Notes under the pieces: model-generated
What the model saw: only the letters and a program-made list of their open reading frames with translations
Told to the model about the DNA's origin: nothing
The model's database searches: none
Source of the DNA: a bacterium
Lineage (GTDB): Bacteria > Bacteroidota > Ignavibacteria > Kapaibacteriales > UBA2268
Reading direction: 5' to 3'
DNA: 24,636 nt
Assembly: GCA_030426865.1 (NCBI GenBank)
Contig: JAUHXN010000011.1
Coordinates: 1-24,636, forward strand
Translations under genes and position numbers: made by a program
Shown here: positions 21,592-24,636 of the stretch, piece after piece
Layout of the letters: every line of letters begins with the position of its first letter
Position numbering within the stretch: the first letter of the stretch is position 1

Positions 21592-23958
21592 TTATTGTCC
21601 TATTTCAAATAAGAATTTCCATCCAGGAACAGTGCCAAACTGAGTTATTGGGTCAAAACCATAGCCATAACTGAAACCGATGATACCTATAGGGTTTAGC
21701 AACATCTTGAGCCCCATACCTGCTGAACGCTTCAAATCAAATAAATCAGCCCCACCAAATCCATCCCAAACATTTCCTGCCATAGCAAATCCATAAAAGT
21801 AAATAGGCATCGGGTTCAATGTTAGTGCAAATCTCATCTCAGCAGAGAATTTTGCGTGTAGTTTTCCACCTATGTTCTCTAAATCTCCGTCACCATAACC
21901 TCTGAAAGGTATAGTACCAAAGTTAGATAATCCAGCACCACCCATTCTATATAACTCTATTGGTGCTATAGTAGTATCATTTTCAATACCATCTATATAA
22001 CCCATCTGAGCACCTAAATATAGTACTACTCTGTCTTGTTCATCTAGTTTATACATTGTGTTATAGAAATCAAAGTATATTTCTGATTTGAAAAAGTCAG
22101 TCTGTCCTATACCTACGGCTCCCATAGCCCAATTGTTCGTAAATCTGAATTTTGATCCTTGAGAAGGGAAGAATAGCTCGTTAGTATTATTTCGAGATAT
22201 ACTACCGCCCAAAGTTATTTCATTATATTTACCTGGTCTGTAGAACTGGCTATTAACTCCTGCTTGCTCACTGATATCATTTAGTTGGAATTGGAAACTA
22301 CCATCAACTCTGAAATAATCATCTGGCCATTTGACTCTTCTACCAAAGTTTAATCTAAATCCTTGGCGTTGTAATTTTAAAGTCGAGAAATTATAGTAAA
22401 TGTCAAAGACATTGAAACCAACTGTTGTAGGTTCATCAAATAACCAAGGCTCAGTAAACCCTAGCGAGAAGTTACGATACCTATTTGATTGCCCAAATTC
22501 CCAGTTAAAGTTGAAAACTTGCCCCGCACCACCATTAAGTGGCTCTAATATTGAGAAATTGTTGAAGGTAAGTCCGACAGACCCAGTTAACCCAAAGCTT
22601 CCAGCAAATCCAATTGAAGCATTGAATGTATCAGTCGACCTTTCTTCAACGTTGTAAACTAAATCTACAGAAGTGTTATCATTATCTACAGGTTTCACAT
22701 CTGGACGAAGTTTTTCGGGATTGAAATATCCCATTACCCCTAATTCTTTTACAGATCTAACTATTGCAGCACGATTAAAATAATCCCCTGGTCTAGTATA
22801 AAGCGTTCGTCTGATTACTTTATCTTTAGTTTTGGTGTTTCCAGCTATTATTACTTTTCTAATCTTGTATCTATCACCTTCTAGTGTACTGATAAGTATA
22901 TCCACAGAATCTTTAGCGACTTTGATTTCTTGTGGTGCAAACCTAGTTTGCAAATATCCAGTGTTATTATAAAGAGAAAGTGCATCAGAGAACTCTTGAT
23001 TCCCATTCAAGTTGAGCATAAACTTTTCTTTATTATATACATCACCTTTCGGAAAATCTAATCTAGCTATCAAAGCTTCATCTGGAAAAACAGTATTTCC
23101 TTCAAAAGTTATATTCCTAACGTAGTAACGGTTCCCTTCATTAATATTAACTGTTATATGAACGGCTTGATTATCTTCGTCGTATTCCACTGAATCAGAT
23201 ATAAACTCATAGTCCATAAATCCTTCATTTGCATAGAACTTCGATAATAACTCTATATCTTTTTTGTAATCTTTTTTATCAAACTTAGATGATGACCAGA
23301 ATTCATACCATGATTTGGTATGAGTTTCGTCAAATTCCGATTCCAAATCACTATTGCTAAATTCTTTATTTCCATTAAATCGGATAGATTCAACATAGAA
23401 TTCAGAACCTTCTTCTACATATATTTTCAAATCAACGTAAGCATCAGATGAATCTGTTTGTAATATTTCAGGGATAATTTTTGCAAATGTTAATCCTTCT
23501 TCATCGTATTGAGCTTTAATATCTTTTTTAATTAGGTATAAATCGTATTCCGTGATTATATCCCCTTTGTTTTTACCTACCCCTTTCTTAATTTCTTCAG
23601 TAGTAAGCTCAGAGTTATTAAAGACTTTAATGTCAGACAAACGTTTGTTTTCTTCCACTTCTATGGTCAGAAATACTCCATCTCCAACTACTTTATCAAC
23701 TATTACATCGATATTTGAGAATTGTCGACGATCCCATAGTGCTTTCAATGAGACGTTTAGGTTCTCATCATAAGGGTAAGAAATAGTCTCTCCCTCCTTT
23801 AAACCAGTTAATGCAATGATAGTAGAAGCGTCTGCACTTTGTGCTCCTTCTACCTCAATACCTAAGATTTTGTATTTGAGAGTACTTTCTTGACTAAAAA
23901 GAGAAGTAGTAAAAGCGAATAGTAATATAAAAATGATTTTACTTGCGTTTGATAACAT
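21592..23958 (-). CDS. bamA: Outer-membrane protein assembly factor BamA
   Basis: 788 residues, central subunit of the BAM complex that inserts beta-barrel proteins in the outer membrane. Signal peptide 1-23 (ending SLFSQE). Five POTRA domains can be placed at about 30-104, 106-184, 186-275, 278-362 and 364-440 (recurrent FNGN, FEGNT, IAGNTKTKDKVIRR patterns). The Omp85 barrel runs from about 445 to the end, with the conserved loop-6 motif as FRGY (685-688). The last residues are FLFEIGQ, so the usual terminal aromatic (Phe/Trp) of barrel proteins is absent. The gene overlaps uppS by 20 bp and precedes the three skp genes. Confidence 0.96.
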   Translation of the reverse strand: MLSNASKIIFILLFAFTTSLFSQESTLKYKILGIEVEGAQSADASTIIALTGLKEGETISYPYDENLNVSLKALWDRRQFSNIDVIVDKVVGDGVFLTIEVEENKRLSDIKVFNNSELTTEEIKKGVGKNKGDIITEYDLYLIKKDIKAQYDEEGLTFAKIIPEILQTDSSDAYVDLKIYVEEGSEFYVESIRFNGNKEFSNSDLESEFDETHTKSWYEFWSSSKFDKKDYKKDIELLSKFYANEGFMDYEFISDSVEYDEDNQAVHITVNINEGNRYYVRNITFEGNTVFPDEALIARLDFPKGDVYNKEKFMLNLNGNQEFSDALSLYNNTGYLQTRFAPQEIKVAKDSVDILISTLEGDRYKIRKVIIAGNTKTKDKVIRRTLYTRPGDYFNRAAIVRSVKELGVMGYFNPEKLRPDVKPVDNDNTSVDLVYNVEERSTDTFNASIGFAGSFGLTGSVGLTFNNFSILEPLNGGAGQVFNFNWEFGQSNRYRNFSLGFTEPWLFDEPTTVGFNVFDIYYNFSTLKLQRQGFRLNFGRRVKWPDDYFRVDGSFQFQLNDISEQAGVNSQFYRPGKYNEITLGGSISRNNTNELFFPSQGSKFRFTNNWAMGAVGIGQTDFFKSEIYFDFYNTMYKLDEQDRVVLYLGAQMGYIDGIENDTTIAPIELYRMGGAGLSNFGTIPFRGYGDGDLENIGGKLHAKFSAEMRFALTLNPMPIYFYGFAMAGNVWDGFGGADLFDLKRSAGMGLKMLLNPIGIIGFSYGYGFDPITQFGTVPGWKFLFEIGQ

Positions 23959-24636
23959 CTATAACTTTCTTTAAATATGATTGTTCAGTTGATTCATTAA
24001 TCTGACTCGAAGTTTTGCCAAATCGACGCTCTCTATGAGCATAGTCAGTTAGTGCAGAATACAAATCGTCTCGTCGGAATTCAGGCCAAAGCTTTTCAGT
24101 GAAGTAAATCTCAGAATATGCAAGTTCCCACAACAAGAAATTACTAATTCGATATTCACCACTTGTTCTTATAAGTAAATCAGGGTCAGGAATGTTTGCT
24201 GTTTGCAAATATCCAGAAAAAAGCTCGTCAGTAATGTCTTCTGGGGATAGCTTACCACCACGAACATCAAGAGCTATCATCTGAATAGCACGCATAATAT
24301 CCCAACGCGATCCGTAACTTATTGCAAGATTAAGATGCATACCAGTATTGTCCTTAGTTTTCTCGTAAGATTCACGAAGAATCTTTTGGACACTTTTAGG
24401 TAGAGAATTAGTTTTACCAATAGTGTTGATAACTACCTGGTTTTCATTAAGTTCTTTGAATTCTTTCTGTAGAAATATTTCAAGTAACTTCATCAGACCA
24501 TTGACTTCCATAGGAGGTCTTTTCCAATTCTCAATACTAAAAGCATAAAGAGTAATATGTTTTACCCCTATTAGAGATGCCGCATTGACTATGTCGCGGA
24601 CACTCTCTATCCCTTCTCTATGACCGAATAGACGTT
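23939..24636 (-). CDS. uppS: Isoprenyl transferase (undecaprenyl diphosphate synthase), N-terminus outside window
   Basis: The frame is open to the right edge and gives 231 residues; about 25-35 N-terminal residues, including the catalytic Asp-Gly-Asn-Gly-Arg-Trp motif, lie outside. The enzyme adds isopentenyl units in cis to farnesyl diphosphate, making the lipid carrier for peptidoglycan and LPS. In-frame residues upstream of the ATG at 24511 (RLFGHREGIESVRDIV, TLYAFSIENWKRPP) are standard UppS sequence, so that ATG is internal. AISYGSRWDI and the signature PDLLIRTSGEYRISNFLLWELAYSE are clear. It overlaps bamA by 20 bp and leads the envelope operon uppS-bamA-skp-skp-skp-lpxD as far as seen. 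Confidence 0.95.
   Translation of the reverse strand, partial: RLFGHREGIESVRDIVNAASLIGVKHITLYAFSIENWKRPPMEVNGLMKLLEIFLQKEFKELNENQVVINTIGKTNSLPKSVQKILRESYEKTKDNTGMHLNLAISYGSRWDIMRAIQMIALDVRGGKLSPEDITDELFSGYLQTANIPDPDLLIRTSGEYRISNFLLWELAYSEIYFTEKLWPEFRRDDLYSALTDYAHRERRFGKTSSQINESTEQSYLKKVIDVIKRK

Noticed and set aside
1..24636. CRISPR array, prophage or insertion sequence
   Set aside because: No regularly spaced repeats, transposase, integrase or phage structural genes were seen; all larger frames are accounted for.

Overview
The window is AT-rich chromosomal DNA from a Gram-negative bacterium of the Bacteroidota or a related phylum such as Kapabacteria, Ignavibacteriota or Chlorobiota. Three things point there. 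Two secreted proteins end in type IX secretion (T9SS) type A sorting domains. The tRNA gene has a perfect TTG-N20-TAnnTTTG promoter, the form used by the Bacteroidetes primary sigma factor. The block uppS-bamA-skp-lpxD shows an outer membrane with LPS. The phylum cannot be fixed more closely from this sequence alone.

Layout: 1-930 holds the 3' part of dxs, a tRNA-Lys(TTT) with its own promoter, and a strong terminator. 1006-4017 encodes a large secreted FG-GAP/ASPIC/ASH-type protein with a T9SS tail. 4274-5766 is a convergent, 4-bp-overlapping pair: a membrane protein with a cyclic-nucleotide-binding-like domain, and an MBL-fold hydrolase. 5955-9474 is a tight three-gene minus-strand operon: an ATP-cone/restriction-endonuclease fusion, a beta-CASP metallo-beta-lactamase nuclease, and a PLP enzyme with a Tat signal. 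9640-10986 is a vWA-OmpA lipoprotein. 10988-12720 is a proline dehydrogenase translationally coupled to a lipoprotein nuclease/phosphatase. 12795-17219 is the minus-strand operon tadA-rsmI-tmk-secreted metalloprotease, ending in a clear terminator. 17298-18719 is a divergent three-gene unit: NifX-like protein, unknown protein, minimal flavoprotein. 18799-24636 is the envelope operon uppS-bamA-skp-skp-skp-lpxD, cut by the right edge.

How the genes connect: dxs (isoprenoid precursors) and uppS (undecaprenyl carrier) belong to the same broad pathway but lie at opposite ends. BamA, the Skp/OmpH chaperones and LpxD build the outer membrane. The FG-GAP protein and the metalloprotease should leave the cell through T9SS machinery that is not in this window.

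The least explained parts are the ATP-cone nuclease/beta-CASP nuclease operon, the NifX-like/flavoprotein unit, the truncated tandem skp copy, and the cyclic-nucleotide-binding-like membrane protein that lacks the usual phosphate-binding arginine. No transposase, phage, CRISPR array or complete insertion sequence was seen. No stretch over 300 bases lacks a gene.
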